A stretch of 64,000 nt of DNA from Clostridia bacterium BRH_c25 (GTDB taxonomy: Bacteria; Bacillota_A; Clostridia; Lutisporales; Lutisporaceae). Both the position numbers and the translations under genes were made by a program. The DNA is taken from assembly GCA_001515955.1 (NCBI GenBank), contig LOES01000136.1, forward strand, positions 1 to 64,000, read 5' to 3'. Of this stretch, positions 35,379 through 44,205 are shown piece after piece. The notes beneath the pieces are model-generated. The model did no database searches and was not told where the DNA came from. It was given only the letters and a program-made list of their open reading frames with translations. Numbering within the stretch: position 1 is the stretch's first letter; the number at the start of each line of letters is the position of its first letter.

Positions 35379-36689
35379 TCAACGGAGTTTTTCAGTCATA
35401 TATGGGAGACAGTCTCCACCCCGGGGCAAAACCCCAATCTTTCCTGCAGGCATTTTACTCAATGCATAATCTACAGCTTCCTGTAAAGTAATGAACCTTT
35501 TGAAGCCAAGAGCTTCTATATCCTCATCAGATAATCCCTCTGTGATTATAAGTACGTTTGCCTTTTCTCTCACCCTGGCATTTGCCATTGCAATGTCAGC
35601 AGCAACCAAATCAGCCTTTTCATCTTCCAATGGAATCTCCGATACTATTCTTTTTGCTTCGCCGTATGTTACCTTCGACCACTCTCTGAGCTTCGGATGA
35701 TTATGCTCCATTCCCTCAAAACAGGGAGCAACAAATATGATATATCCACCCTGTTTTACACAGAAATAGGCAGATACCAAGCCTTTTCCGGCCTGCCAGT
35801 AGTCAATATCGCATGGGCTTGAGCTCACTACAACAATATCTGCCGGAGCCGGCACTTCTACTCCATATACCTCTGCTGACAGCTTTGCTCCTTCTCTATG
35901 AGCCTTAACGATATCCCCGGCAAATATATCCACAACTTTCTTCTCAGGTGTCATTACCACATTAATAATGAACCTTAATCCAACACGCCTGGCTACTTCC
36001 TCTATGCCTTTTCTGCATGGATTATCGTCAATATTACCAAGTGGAATTTCCTTCATAAGCGCTCCGGCAATGTGTGTAGCAGATGTAGTAGCTGCGCCGC
36101 ATATTCCCGGCTGAACTATCTTTGCTCCCCCTGAAAAGCCTGCATCCGAATGGGGGATTATATTGCCGAGGCCTATGATAAAGTCTGCTTCCCGGACCTT
36201 TTTATTGACATGAACTGGAAATCTCATCCCATCAACTTCTACAACGCCTAAATCAACAAGAGAACTTTTATCCGTAAAATCATGCTGACTGATTTTTACA
36301 GTATTATATATTTCTTCTCCTACTTTTCCGATGACCTCTTGCTCCGTCATCACTCTATGGGTCCCCGGAGCAGTCAGTATTTCCATATCCCCAGGTGTGA
36401 TACCCGAATCCGTCAGGTATTTGATCAGCACAGGAAGTATTTTGCTTACAGGGGTGATCCTTGTGTTGTCTTCAATAATAATAAGTATTTTATCCCCTCT
36501 TTTTATTTGCTCCTTCAACGCAGCGCAGCCAATAGGATTATTTAGTTTTTCCTCAAGAGCCTTTTCAAAATTTCCAATGGGGGAGTACTGCTTCATCCTT
36601 CCCTCGAAAAGTAAGGAGGAAGCGGGTATGCACGCCTGTATCTTATTACTGCCATAAGGAACTGATATAAATCTCAAATTTTGATCCAT
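35379..36689 (-). CDS. LarA-like nickel-dependent racemase/epimerase (DUF2088)
   Basis: 436 aa, LarA fold. Seen: TRITP near residue 77, GTHR (His), the HSDAGFSGGAKIVQPG loop whose Lys binds the nickel-pincer nucleotide in LarA, and ATHIAG (second His). Known members racemise lactate or epimerise other 2-hydroxyacids. Last gene of a TRAP/aconitase X operon, so its substrate is probably the hydroxyacid imported there (inference). The cofactor genes larB, larC and larE are not in this window. Confidence 0.88.
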   Translation of the reverse strand: MDQNLRFISVPYGSNKIQACIPASSLLFEGRMKQYSPIGNFEKALEEKLNNPIGCAALKEQIKRGDKILIIIEDNTRITPVSKILPVLIKYLTDSGITPGDMEILTAPGTHRVMTEQEVIGKVGEEIYNTVKISQHDFTDKSSLVDLGVVEVDGMRFPVHVNKKVREADFIIGLGNIIPHSDAGFSGGAKIVQPGICGAATTSATHIAGALMKEIPLGNIDDNPCRKGIEEVARRVGLRFIINVVMTPEKKVVDIFAGDIVKAHREGAKLSAEVYGVEVPAPADIVVVSSSPCDIDYWQAGKGLVSAYFCVKQGGYIIFVAPCFEGMEHNHPKLREWSKVTYGEAKRIVSEIPLEDEKADLVAADIAMANARVREKANVLIITEGLSDEDIEALGFKRFITLQEAVDYALSKMPAGKIGVLPRGGDCLPYMTEKLR

Positions 36690-36742
36690 AATTCATACCC
36701 CTTTTAATATTATTCATAGAGTAATTATCACTGTCCTTGATA

Positions 36743-37150
36743 CTATATAAGTGTTATCTCACCGGTTCCAGTATCAACCCTCACCATATCCCCATCATTA
36801 ACAGCTTCATAAAAGCCTGCAGCTACACGGTCAACCATTGGAGTTTCCATTATAATGGCACTTGCTACAAGAACCGTATCCGGATTTTGTATTACCAATG
36901 CCTTTGGTGCATTATTCCTGATCAGAAGCTGATAGAGTCCATCCGCTTGGACAACCGAACTGCCTTTGCCCCCCGGAAATATCAATACTTTCCCGGATAT
37001 GCTTTTACCTTCAAGTGAGTGTCCCTTCTCGATAACTATACCTGTAGAAGGATCAATCAAATAAAACATTATATCATCCTGTGAAATAAGCGCTTCTCCT
37101 TCTGCTACACCTTCTGATATTTTATGACATGAGAATACTTTTGAGTCCAT
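36743..37150 (-). CDS. Aconitase X small subunit (DUF126 swivel domain)
   Basis: 135 aa from the ATG at 37150, which shares one base with the stop of the large subunit gene (TAATG) and has GGAG upstream. AcnX swivel-domain pattern: GEALISQDDIMFY, the IFPGGKGSSVVQADGLY loop, and NPDTVLVASAI. With the large subunit it forms a two-chain hydro-lyase. Known activities are cis-3-hydroxyproline dehydration and, in archaea, phosphomevalonate dehydration. Confidence 0.9.
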   Translation of the reverse strand: MDSKVFSCHKISEGVAEGEALISQDDIMFYLIDPSTGIVIEKGHSLEGKSISGKVLIFPGGKGSSVVQADGLYQLLIRNNAPKALVIQNPDTVLVASAIIMETPMVDRVAAGFYEAVNDGDMVRVDTGTGEITLI

Positions 37151-38355
37151 TATAACACTTCTCCTTTCAATGCAGCTTCTACACATGTTCTAAGATCGCG
37201 GATTATGAAGCTTATCCCCCTGCGTTTAGGGTAATATGCACACTTAGGGGATTCAGTTACACCAAACTTTCCCTTCAGATGCCCCCAGCAGGGCTGATCC
37301 GGACAGGTATCCTCAACTATAACTCCACCAGCCTCATTTATTATACTTAAAAGCCCCATTCTTTCAGCCATTTCTTTTGTATGGCTGGAGGTCAGTATCC
37401 ACATTTCTGCCTTAAGCTTCTTGCCTTTAACCATTTCAGCAATTTCCTGCACCTGATTTAATGTAAAATGCGGACATCCGAACATAGCAAAGTCAATCTT
37501 TCTATTACCAACCTCAGATATCTCCTGAAGTATATTTTCCAAGTCTTCATTTGTTATTGCAACTTTTCTTTTTGCCTCCGTGCCCCCAAAAGCCTGTTCC
37601 AGTGTTTGAGCTTCAGGAGTTACCCCTACCACATGATACATTCCATAAGCCCCGGAAGTGTTAAGCTGTGCGCCCAAATTCATAAATGCTTCCTGAGTGA
37701 TTGGTTTTGGCAAGCCTGTAAATACCGGGATTCCATTACCGATTTTTTTGCCCATGTAGCCTAATAAATGATATTCAAAGTCTGACTTCATATCCGCCTG
37801 TACTTCAACTAAAATATCACCTTTCCGGTTTTCATCAAGTAAAAGGCCATATTCCGGCACACACCCTGTTATTGCTGCACACAGTGCACTCTGAGCCGAC
37901 TCTCTGTTGCTCCTGGCCCCCCATACGGAGTTTACAAATGGTGTCGCACTGGATTCAGAAAATGCAACGATTTCCCCATAATATGGAATATTAGTTCCAA
38001 GATATGGAGTACAATCGTAGGATAACACAGCACCCAATTCTTTATATGCATCATGGGTCCTTTGCATCAAATCTGCATATTTATCATCAACCATTCCGGC
38101 CTTTTTAAAGTATGAGAGGCAAAATCCGGGGTTTACAGTAGGTGCAATTTTACAGTGGGCCCCTGCCTTTAAAAGTTTTTCTGCAAACCAAAGGTCTGCT
38201 TCCTGATTGCTTAACGCAACATGGGCTCTCGTAATCGGTACCATTCGTCCAGCATTAAAGGATTCACCTATGGCTGCCTGAATCTTCATCGCGATGGCAG
38301 TGCCTTCTCCATATTTTCCCGCCAGCATGTCCAGTTGTTCTCTTGTTAATTCCAT
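37150..38355 (-). CDS. Aconitase X catalytic large subunit (DUF521)
   Basis: 401 aa. AcnX catalytic domain with cysteines for an iron-sulfur cluster in LSYDCTPYLG, ITGCVPEYGL and the late VEDTCPDQPCWG, plus GARSNRESAQSALCAAITG. Split-chain arrangement with the small subunit directly after. It dehydrates a hydroxylated acid or imino acid brought in by the TRAP transporter upstream (inference). Preceded by TAGGAGGGTAATC, a good site. Confidence 0.92.
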   Translation of the reverse strand: MELTREQLDMLAGKYGEGTAIAMKIQAAIGESFNAGRMVPITRAHVALSNQEADLWFAEKLLKAGAHCKIAPTVNPGFCLSYFKKAGMVDDKYADLMQRTHDAYKELGAVLSYDCTPYLGTNIPYYGEIVAFSESSATPFVNSVWGARSNRESAQSALCAAITGCVPEYGLLLDENRKGDILVEVQADMKSDFEYHLLGYMGKKIGNGIPVFTGLPKPITQEAFMNLGAQLNTSGAYGMYHVVGVTPEAQTLEQAFGGTEAKRKVAITNEDLENILQEISEVGNRKIDFAMFGCPHFTLNQVQEIAEMVKGKKLKAEMWILTSSHTKEMAERMGLLSIINEAGGVIVEDTCPDQPCWGHLKGKFGVTESPKCAYYPKRRGISFIIRDLRTCVEAALKGEVL

Positions 38356-38426
38356 GATTACCCTCCTAAATTGTGTTTTTGTATGTCAACTTATGAATAT
38401 GCACTCTTATACTGCAGCTACTCCAA

Positions 38427-39707
38427 TTACCTCAGTACATCAAGCAGAAACATTGTAGTTGCAGGTACATAAGTCGTTAATGCTAATGCAATCAGTAAAG
38501 CTGCCATGAACCAAACCATATACTTCATCATTCTTCCCATAGAAATATTTGCAACCGCTGAGGCGACAAACAGATTTATTCCATATGGCGGAGTCACAAA
38601 ACCTATGGCCAGATTCATCGTCAGCATTACACCAAAGGTTATCGGGGACATTCCAAGCTTCACAACAACAGGAAGCAGGATCGGTGATAGAATAATTGTT
38701 GCAGGTATATTGTCTATGAGGCATCCTACAATCAGCAAAAATAGATTAATGATAGCAAGAAGTATGAATTTATTATCGGTGATTCCCAGCAATACTCTGG
38801 TTATTTCAGCAGGTATTTGCTGCAGACTCAGATAACTCGCGAAAGCCATGGAGAAGCCTACCATAAATGTTGTTACTCCATTGATTACGATAGTATCATA
38901 GAGTGCTTTATACAAGCCCTTTAAATCCAATTCCTTATACACAAAGGCACCTATGATCAACGAATAAACAACGGCAACTACAGCAGCTTCAGTCGGAGTA
39001 AAAATACCGGCATATATCCCTCCAAGCACTATTCCGGGTGCTAAAAGCGCCCATATTGCAGACTTGAAGGAAGCCCATACCTCACCTGCCCCAGGCCAAT
39101 GTCCGGTACCTTTATATCCATATTTCCTTGACATAAGATAGCATGCAATTAAAAGCACAGCTCCCATAAGTATTCCAGGGATAAAGCCGGCGATAAAAAG
39201 ATCACTTATTGATACTCCTACAACAACACCATAAATTACAAAAGGAATACTTGGGGGAATTATAACTCCTATAGTACCTGCTGAAGCTGCCAATGATGCA
39301 CTAAACCCGACATCATATTTTTTCTCTTCCATGGCAGGTATCATAAAGGAGCCTATGGCAGATGTGGTGGCAACTGCCGACCCCGATATAGCGGCAAAGA
39401 ACATACATGCAACTGTTGTAACCATACCCAAGCCGCCTGTAACTGCACCAAAGCATAGATTTGCAAAGTCCAGCAGACGTTTCGCCACACCTCCTGTGCT
39501 CATCAGATTTCCTGCAAGTATGAAAAAAGGTATAGCCATCAATGGAAAGGAGTCACATCCAGCTATAGCGTTTTGAGTTATAAGGACAAGTGGAATATCA
39601 GAGAACAAAGCAAGAGCTATAAGTGTTGCAATACCGATGGCAAAGCCTATTGGAACACTTAACAGAATCAATAAAAAGAATGATCCGAATAATACCACCG
39701 CTTCCAT
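38427..39707 (-). CDS. dctM: TRAP transporter large permease (DctM)
   Basis: 426 aa, about 12 membrane helices. DctM family pattern is clear: AIPFFILAGNLMSTGG near residue 60, SGSAVATTSAIGSFMIPAM, and FVTPPYGINLFVASAVA near the end. Carries out Na+-driven uptake together with DctQ and the binding protein. Its start is 1 base after the dctQ stop, so it is translationally coupled. Confidence 0.95.
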   Translation of the reverse strand: MEAVVLFGSFFLLILLSVPIGFAIGIATLIALALFSDIPLVLITQNAIAGCDSFPLMAIPFFILAGNLMSTGGVAKRLLDFANLCFGAVTGGLGMVTTVACMFFAAISGSAVATTSAIGSFMIPAMEEKKYDVGFSASLAASAGTIGVIIPPSIPFVIYGVVVGVSISDLFIAGFIPGILMGAVLLIACYLMSRKYGYKGTGHWPGAGEVWASFKSAIWALLAPGIVLGGIYAGIFTPTEAAVVAVVYSLIIGAFVYKELDLKGLYKALYDTIVINGVTTFMVGFSMAFASYLSLQQIPAEITRVLLGITDNKFILLAIINLFLLIVGCLIDNIPATIILSPILLPVVVKLGMSPITFGVMLTMNLAIGFVTPPYGINLFVASAVANISMGRMMKYMVWFMAALLIALALTTYVPATTMFLLDVLR

Positions 39708-39708
39708 G

Positions 39709-40203
39709 TTATGCTTCTCCCCTTTCCGGTTTAAAAAGTCCTGCTATTGTTTCATATACTTCCATTACCAAACGCAGAGCCATAACACCCGTACTTATCG
39801 GCAGTGAAATATATACAAAATACAAGGGGATACGCATTCCTGAAGATAATGAACCCTTCTGCATCAAATCGAGCACCAGCTGGGTTCCGTTTATTGTAAT
39901 AAAAATTGAAAAGGCCAGCCAGATGAGTGATGCTATAATATCTACAGCCTTTTTGCCATGTCCTTTTATCAATCCGTAAATCAGTTCTACCTTTATATGC
40001 TTTTTTTCCCTTACACCAATGCTTGCGCCCAGCCATATCTGCCAGATAAAAATATAGCGGGCCAGCTCCTCGCTCCAGGACAGTGAGGAATTAAAAACAT
40101 ATCTCATGATTACTTGTATGAATATTATGGTTACAGTAAAAACCAGACTGCCGACCAGCAGGTATTCTTCGAATTTGTTATAGAGCTGCAAAACCCTTTT
40201 CAA
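39709..40203 (-). CDS. dctQ: TRAP transporter small permease (DctQ)
   Basis: 164 aa with four membrane helices and the DctQ pattern MRYVFNSSLSWSEELARYIFIW followed by GASIGVREKKHIKVE. Needed with DctM for transport. Directly before dctM. Separated from dctP by a 158-base gap containing an intercistronic hairpin. Confidence 0.95.
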   Translation of the reverse strand: MKRVLQLYNKFEEYLLVGSLVFTVTIIFIQVIMRYVFNSSLSWSEELARYIFIWQIWLGASIGVREKKHIKVELIYGLIKGHGKKAVDIIASLIWLAFSIFITINGTQLVLDLMQKGSLSSGMRIPLYFVYISLPISTGVMALRLVMEVYETIAGLFKPERGEA

Positions 40204-40251
40204 TTAATAACACCTTCTTTCATGATAATCAGGAAAAACTGCTTCTTATAT

Positions 40252-40263
40252 ATTTCGCGAAAT
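40252..40263. repeat. Short palindrome in the dctP-dctQ gap
   Basis: Perfect 12-bp palindrome ATTTCGCGAAAT flanked by AGGAAA/TTTCCT, able to extend the hairpin. Possibly mRNA processing or stabilisation between dctP and dctQ. Confidence 0.35.
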
Positions 40264-40327
40264 GTTTCCTTGACTGTTATTGAATTCGCACTATACCCGA
40301 TGTAATATCTTCAGTGAGTTCAATATA

Positions 40328-40354
40328 GAAAAAGGGAGGGGATAAATTATCCCC
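40328..40354 (-). terminator. Intercistronic terminator/attenuator after dctP
   Basis: GGGGATAA/TTATCCCC hairpin eight bases after the dctP stop, followed on the minus strand by CTCCCTTTTTC. Partial termination here would give more binding protein than permease, the usual stoichiometry for such transporters. Confidence 0.6.
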
Positions 40355-40361
40355 ACACCAT

Positions 40362-41402
40362 TTACTGATTGTATTTTACTGCGAGATCAAACATGTCCTG
40401 ACCAATTTCCGCTTTGTATTTGTCATACATGGGTTTGACTGCCTCTACAAACTTTTCATGATTTTCAGGTGTTATTTCATTTATTTGCATTCCATCTGCT
40501 TTTAACTTTTCCATATATACCGAATCATCATTGATTTCCATGTCCCTCTGATAATCAATCAGATATTTCTTAGCTCCATCCGCAACGATTTGCTGAATAT
40601 CCTGGGGTAATCCCTTATAGAACTTGTCGTTGATCATAACTGCCAGAAAGCTGTATGTATGCCCGGTTAAGCTATAATATTTCTGAGCTTCATGAAACTT
40701 CATAGCGTATACCAATGACGCTGCATTTTCCTGTCCATCTACCGTACCCTGCTGAAGTGCTGTGAATACTTCACCGAAGCTCATTGGTGTGGGGTTAGCT
40801 CCCAGACTCTTAAAAAGGTCAATAAATACGGGACTCTCCTGAACTCTCATCTTTATACCTTTAAGGTCCTTGGGCTCATTTATCGGATGCTTGCTGTTGG
40901 ACATATGTCTTGCTCCATTGTAATTATATCCAAAGTTATATATCCCTACGGATTCCAGAATTTCATTGAATTCAGCTCCAATTTCATTATCCAAAGCCTT
41001 AAAGCCTGCCTGCTCGTTCTTGAACAGGAACGGCATATCCAGCACACCGAACTTTGGATCATATGTGGTTAATACCGAAGTGGTCGGAAGAGTCATATGT
41101 AATGTACCAAGTGCCACTGCTTCAGTCATTTGTCTGTCTCCGCCCAGTTGGCCGTTGGGATATATCTCAATATCGACCTTACCCTCTGACTGCTGCTCAA
41201 CATACTTTTCAAACTCCACTGCAGCTTTATGTGTAGAACGGTCTTCTGCTTCAACATGGCCAAGTTTAATTGTTATTTTTTTCTCCTCAGCTGCCGGAGC
41301 GTCTGAAGTGGTAGGAGCAGCGGCCTCTTCTTTCTTGGCACAGCCGATTGCCAGGGAAAGAACTAAAGTAACCATTAACAAGATAGCTATTAACTTTTTC
41401 AT
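40362..41402 (-). CDS. dctP: TRAP transporter substrate-binding lipoprotein (DctP)
   Basis: 346 aa from the ATG at 41402 (AAGGAGG upstream). Lipoprotein signal ends at LAIGC, Cys at about residue 21, then a DctP fold. Family motifs are GQLGGDRQMTEAV, MRVQESPVFIDLFKSLGANPTPMSFGEVF and ALQQGTVDGQENA, whose Arg region binds a carboxylate. First gene of the operon, so the substrate is an organic acid. GntR operator 170 bases upstream. Confidence 0.95.
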   Translation of the reverse strand: MKKLIAILLMVTLVLSLAIGCAKKEEAAAPTTSDAPAAEEKKITIKLGHVEAEDRSTHKAAVEFEKYVEQQSEGKVDIEIYPNGQLGGDRQMTEAVALGTLHMTLPTTSVLTTYDPKFGVLDMPFLFKNEQAGFKALDNEIGAEFNEILESVGIYNFGYNYNGARHMSNSKHPINEPKDLKGIKMRVQESPVFIDLFKSLGANPTPMSFGEVFTALQQGTVDGQENAASLVYAMKFHEAQKYYSLTGHTYSFLAVMINDKFYKGLPQDIQQIVADGAKKYLIDYQRDMEINDDSVYMEKLKADGMQINEITPENHEKFVEAVKPMYDKYKAEIGQDMFDLAVKYNQ

Positions 41403-41570
41403 ACTCTTTTCCTCCTTTTTATTAATCACCCGGGAATCAGAACCTATGAACCATTTATAGAATTATACACCTCCCCGAAAGCTTGGAATTATTCAGCTTA
41501 ATTAGTACTTATCAATGCCTGGTTAATTCACTCGTCCCGGCACTATCCATATGCATGATATAACCTAAAT

Positions 41571-41590
41571 CCAACCTGTATACAGGTTGG
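41571..41590. promoter_or_regulatory. Operator before the TRAP/AcnX/LarA operon
   Basis: A 20-bp perfect palindrome with core ACCTGTATACAGGT, shared with the site before the adjacent GntR gene. It lies about 170 bases before dctP, beside a possible -10 (TATATC) on the minus strand. The GTATAC core fits FadR-subfamily GntR regulators. Confidence 0.8.
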
Positions 41591-41656
41591 AAGGAAACTT
41601 TACCTTACAATTCGACTCAAAAGATATCTGTGCGAAAAGAATGAAGTATGTGTTCT

Positions 41657-42349
41657 TTAATATATCCAGTTTGGGTTCTTGGCTATATTTTCAGCAGCTT
41701 CCCTGATATGAACTTTTAAGAGTTTCGTAAGCTTGTCAATATCCTTCTCCCTGATTACATTTAAAATTTCTAAATGCTGATTGATCGTTTCCACTTCATT
41801 GCCCAATGCTTTTGCGGATAAAAGCTGATATCTTGAGATTTTCAATCTTATACTTTTCATAATATTCTTCAGATAAGTATTATTGCACTTATCAACTATA
41901 AGTATATGCAGCTTGTAATCCTGCTCAGAAATTGCATCAATATTGATTTCTCCCCCGGATTTGATCCTGGACTTAAAATCCAGCCATTCTCTTTCCATCT
42001 GATCTATTTCTGCTTCCGTAATATTATCCAAAAACGACTGTAGCGCAGCACATTCAAGAGCTGCCCTTACCTCGAACAATTCATAAATTTCTTTAATAGT
42101 AACATGCTTCACAAAGACTCCAACTCCATTGTGAATCTCTATAAGCCCTTCACTCGCCAAAATTTTCAGAGCCTCCCGTATTGGTGTACGGCTCATACCT
42201 AAAGTCTGTGCAATTGTATTTTCGCTTAAATAATCCCCTGGTTTGATCTCATTATTAAAAATAGAATGTTTAATTGTGTCATAAGCTATATTAGTGAGAT
42301 TTCCACCTTTATTCTTTTTCATATCTGATAGTATTGCAGTATCTGTCAA
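41657..42349 (-). CDS. GntR family regulator, FadR/FCD subfamily
   Basis: 230 aa. N-terminal winged helix (about residues 15-80, GDYLSENTIAQTLGMSRTPIREALKIL) and C-terminal all-helical FCD ligand domain (about 90-220), with metal-type His/Asp positions in HILIVDKCNN and HLEILNVI. Probably represses its own gene and the TRAP/AcnX/LarA operon until the substrate acid appears. The GTATAC-core palindromes support this. Confidence 0.92.
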   Translation of the reverse strand: MTDTAILSDMKKNKGGNLTNIAYDTIKHSIFNNEIKPGDYLSENTIAQTLGMSRTPIREALKILASEGLIEIHNGVGVFVKHVTIKEIYELFEVRAALECAALQSFLDNITEAEIDQMEREWLDFKSRIKSGGEINIDAISEQDYKLHILIVDKCNNTYLKNIMKSIRLKISRYQLLSAKALGNEVETINQHLEILNVIREKDIDKLTKLLKVHIREAAENIAKNPNWIY

Positions 42350-42410
42350 TATAAAGCCTCCTTAATTATTCATACTATGAGTTAAAAGCGTGCTGCACCT
42401 TCCTATATAC

Positions 42411-42450
42411 TACCTGTATACAGGTTATCGCATATATAATATAATGTCAA
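42411..42450 (-). promoter_or_regulatory. Promoter and operator of the GntR gene
   Basis: Perfect palindrome ACCTGTATACAGGT (42412-42425), identical in core to the site at 41571-41590. On the minus strand a perfect TTGACA -35 box (42445-42450) lies 17 bases before a weak -10 (TAACCT) that overlaps this palindrome. Binding here would block the promoter: autorepression. Confidence 0.75.
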
Positions 42451-42528
42451 GCAGAATTATAGATAGATTTTCCAACGCAGAACCGTCCCCGTTGCCGTTG
42501 ACAGGCCTGGCACCCAATATCTTTTAAA

Positions 42529-43086
42529 TTACTTAACAGCAATGATAATATGACATTTTACCATTTTATCAGAATGGCTTAAATAAACATGTGCAGAATT
42601 CGCATTAAACTTCAGCATCTGGTTTTCTTTAACATTATGGATAGTACCGCCCACATCTATATTCAGTTCACCATTAATTACATATACATATTCATAGGTA
42701 GCATTGATATGAGCTTCTGAACTATGTGAACTATCAGGAGCCAAATCCATTATGTACGACTCAAATTTTAACTCCGGAGAATATGGGATAAAGGGGTATA
42801 TGGTACACCCGTCATCAGTATCATCTAACTTTGGAATTGTATCCTGAGTGATTATTTCAGTGTCATCTGATGCATATTCCATCAATGAAGAAAAAGAGAC
42901 TTTTAGTCCGTTGCTTATTTTCCATAGAGTTGTAACAGTCGGTGTTGATTCTCCCCTTTCAATTTGACCCAGCATGCTCTTGCTGATACCACTTAATTCA
43001 GAAACCCTGTCCAGGGAATAATTCATTTTCATTCTGATATTTCTTAGATTCTCACTTATTACTTTATTAATATTAATATTATTCAT
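42529..43086 (-). CDS. XRE-family regulator with C-terminal cupin
   Basis: 185 aa. HTH_3 (about residues 10-65, LDRVSELSGISKSMLGQIERGESTPTVTTL split by family pattern) and a cupin_2 beta-barrel (about 110-180, SEAHINATYEYVYVINGELNI). Members sense small metabolites and control amino acid or polyamine genes. It is divergent from the cysteine-synthase-like gene, a likely target. Confidence 0.9.
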   Translation of the reverse strand: MNNININKVISENLRNIRMKMNYSLDRVSELSGISKSMLGQIERGESTPTVTTLWKISNGLKVSFSSLMEYASDDTEIITQDTIPKLDDTDDGCTIYPFIPYSPELKFESYIMDLAPDSSHSSEAHINATYEYVYVINGELNIDVGGTIHNVKENQMLKFNANSAHVYLSHSDKMVKCHIIIAVK

Positions 43087-43106
43087 GTAATCACCTCTTG
43101 TACATA

Positions 43107-43170
43107 ATAACGCACAATGTTATAATATGTAGTATATGCAATATATTGTTCTTTTATATATTATAACGCA
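43107..43170. promoter_or_regulatory. Direct repeats between XRE-cupin and PLP-enzyme genes
   Basis: ATAACGCA occurs at 43107-43114 and again at 43163-43170 in the divergent promoter region. Possible binding sites of the XRE-cupin regulator. Confidence 0.3.
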
Positions 43171-43202
43171 TTTGCCTAAAATAATCAAATGGAGAGAGGT
43201 GT

Positions 43203-44165
43203 TTGGATTTGTTATTAAGGAGTATGCTGGATTTGATCGGCAACACACCGCTGCTGGCACTTGATAACATTACCGGGAATAAGGACGGGAGAGTCTTTGC
43301 AAAGCTGGAGTACTGGGCACCCGGCCTAAGCAAAAAAGACAGGGTTGCATTACAGGTGATCGAGGATGCTGAGAAAAGTGGAAAGTTAACGTTAGGTCAG
43401 CACGTTGTCGAGTTAACCAGCGGCAATATGGGTACCGGCTTAGCCATTGTATGCAGACTGAAAGGCTACAAGTTCATTGCAGTTATGTCAAAGGGCAACT
43501 CAATTGAAAGGGCAAAGATGATGAAAGCCTTTGGCGCCGAAGTTGTTCTTGTAGATCAGCTGCCGGATTCAATTCCCGGGCAGGTATCCGGCAAGGATCT
43601 GGAACTGGTAGAAATCGAAGCCCAAAGGATTACAAAAGAGTTGAATGCATTCAGGGTTGATCAATTCTATAATCCCAGTACCTACCGGGCAGGTGAAATC
43701 GGGATTGCTGAAGAGATTATCTGTCAGACAAATGAGCGGATCGATGCCTTTGTTGACTATATGGGTACCGGCGGCAGCTTTGTCGGTGTCACCACAGCCT
43801 TAAAGAAGAAGTTCCCCGATATAAAATGCTTCGGAGTGGAGCCGGAAAATGCAAGGCGCTACAGCAATCCCCAGGACATAGGAAGTGGAAAGCATAAGAT
43901 TCAAGGCGGGGGCTATAATATGGAGCTGCCTTTCTTAACTGTGGATAGATTGAAATTAATTGACGGCTTCATTACTGTATCCGATGAAGAGGCAATCAGT
44001 GCAGCCAGGCGATTAGCATACGAGGAATGCATTTTCCCGGGCTTCTCAGGTGGAGCGAACCTGGCAGCGGCATTGAAATTGCTTAATGGGGATTTCAGAG
44101 GAAAAAATATTATAATACTAATACCTGACTCAGGTACGAAATACCTAAGCACTGATTTATGGTAG
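43203..44165 (+). CDS. PLP-dependent cysteine synthase-like enzyme
   Basis: 320 aa, fold type II PLP enzyme. LDLIGNTPLL near the start, the PLP-lysine region LSKKDRVAL (about residue 45; the usual form is SVKDR), substrate loop TSGNMGTGLA, phosphate loop GTGGSFVGV, and the late IPDSGTKYLST. Beta-replacement or ammonia-lyase type activity. TTG start with GGAGAGAGG upstream. Convergent with the arginase-family gene. Confidence 0.85.
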   Translation: MDLLLRSMLDLIGNTPLLALDNITGNKDGRVFAKLEYWAPGLSKKDRVALQVIEDAEKSGKLTLGQHVVELTSGNMGTGLAIVCRLKGYKFIAVMSKGNSIERAKMMKAFGAEVVLVDQLPDSIPGQVSGKDLELVEIEAQRITKELNAFRVDQFYNPSTYRAGEIGIAEEIICQTNERIDAFVDYMGTGGSFVGVTTALKKKFPDIKCFGVEPENARRYSNPQDIGSGKHKIQGGGYNMELPFLTVDRLKLIDGFITVSDEEAISAARRLAYEECIFPGFSGGANLAAALKLLNGDFRGKNIIILIPDSGTKYLSTDLW

Positions 44166-44177
44166 CTCAAAAGCAGC

Positions 44178-44205
44178 GGGGACGCTTTGATGACGAAGCG
44201 CCCCC
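44178..44205. terminator. Shared hairpin between convergent genes
   Basis: GGGG-A-CGCTT/AAGCG-C-CCCC stem with one mismatch and an 8-nt loop between the PLP-enzyme and arginase-family genes. No T run on either side. Confidence 0.5.
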
